Of a stretch of DNA of 6,354 bases, positions 6,273 through 6,354 are shown piece after piece (positions within the stretch are counted from its first letter, which is position 1; each line of letters begins with the position of its first letter). A model generated the notes under the pieces. It saw nothing but the letters and a program-made list of their open reading frames with translations, was not told the origin of the DNA and made no database searches. The DNA comes from Spirosoma sp. (GTDB taxonomy: Bacteria; Bacteroidota; Bacteroidia; Cytophagales; Spirosomataceae): NCBI GenBank assembly GCA_025351545.1, contig JANXVQ010000733.1, forward strand, positions 1 to 6,354, written 5' to 3'. A program made the position numbers and the translations under genes.

Positions 6273-6354
6273 TCGTGTCACCTTTGTGGTCGCCAAACGA
6301 CAAGATGATGACCAAACAGTTTATGGAACTGACCGACTACCAATGGGCCACAAT
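6273..6354 (+). mobile_element. Left end of an insertion sequence, IS5-type (cut by the window)
   Basis: A transposase-like reading frame begins at 6305, so the element's left end should lie within or just before 6273-6304. The exact terminal repeat cannot be set without the other end. GTCGT (6272-6276) and ACGAC (6297-6301) form a short inverted repeat here. The left boundary given is the base after the upstream stop codon and is only a guess. Confidence 0.45.
6305..6354 (+). CDS. IS5-type transposase, N-terminal fragment (runs off window)
   Basis: Only the first 16 codons and part of the next are present, reading MMTKQFMELTDYQWAT and continuing past the window edge. The phrase ELTDxQWAxI is typical of the extreme N-terminus of IS5-type DDE transposases, where it is usually followed by EPLLP. 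Starts at 6305 and 6308 are both ATG. The catalytic residues lie outside the window, so activity cannot be judged. It is on the same strand as the orphan gene, 32 bp after its stop. Confidence 0.6.
   Translation, partial: MMTKQFMELTDYQWAT

Noticed and set aside
4617..6301. Nine-base direct match CCAAACGAC at 4617-4625 and 6293-6301
   Set aside because: Too short to distinguish from chance over this distance, although both lie next to other inverted-repeat features.

Overview
The window looks like chromosomal DNA from a member of the Bacteroidota, most likely a Cytophagales relative such as Spirosoma. This rests on four things: a secreted protein ending in a type B type-IX-secretion (T9SS) sorting domain, start codons without Shine-Dalgarno sequences, a fused RibBA, and a last gene whose middle resembles a domain I associate with RHS/YD-repeat proteins of Cytophagales. 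No database search was possible, so the genus is an inference.

Layout: (1) 7-2432, minus strand: a PKD/FN3-type secreted adhesin-like protein with a T9SS sorting domain, followed by a YbaB/EbfC nucleoid-associated protein. (2) 2433-2608: a divergent intergenic region. (3) 2609-4229, plus strand: ribBA (riboflavin biosynthesis) and a thioredoxin 22 bp apart, a likely operon closed by a perfect palindromic terminator at 4295-4330. (4) 4331-5159: more than 800 bp with no convincing gene but rich in inverted repeats. It includes a possible structured RNA (4419-4630, ends complementary over 15 positions), a terminator hairpin with 26-bp arms, an AT-rich repeat with 20-bp arms, a repeat with 11-bp arms and a GC-rich hairpin. 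(5) 5160-6272, plus strand: a secreted orphan protein of 370 aa. (6) 6305-end: the first 16 codons of what looks like an IS5-type transposase, so an insertion sequence begins just after the orphan gene.

The left two thirds is ordinary housekeeping and envelope content. The right third looks accessory. Hand counts of single 60-base lines give 30/60 GC inside ribBA (3241-3300), 24/60 inside the orphan gene (5641-5700) and 15/60 in the intergenic tract (4801-4860). The orphan gene is also bracketed by an imperfect inverted motif and followed by a transposase. The best candidates for something undescribed are the possible ncRNA at 4419-4630 and the orphan secreted protein with its flanking repeats. 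Neither can be called a new system from sequence alone.
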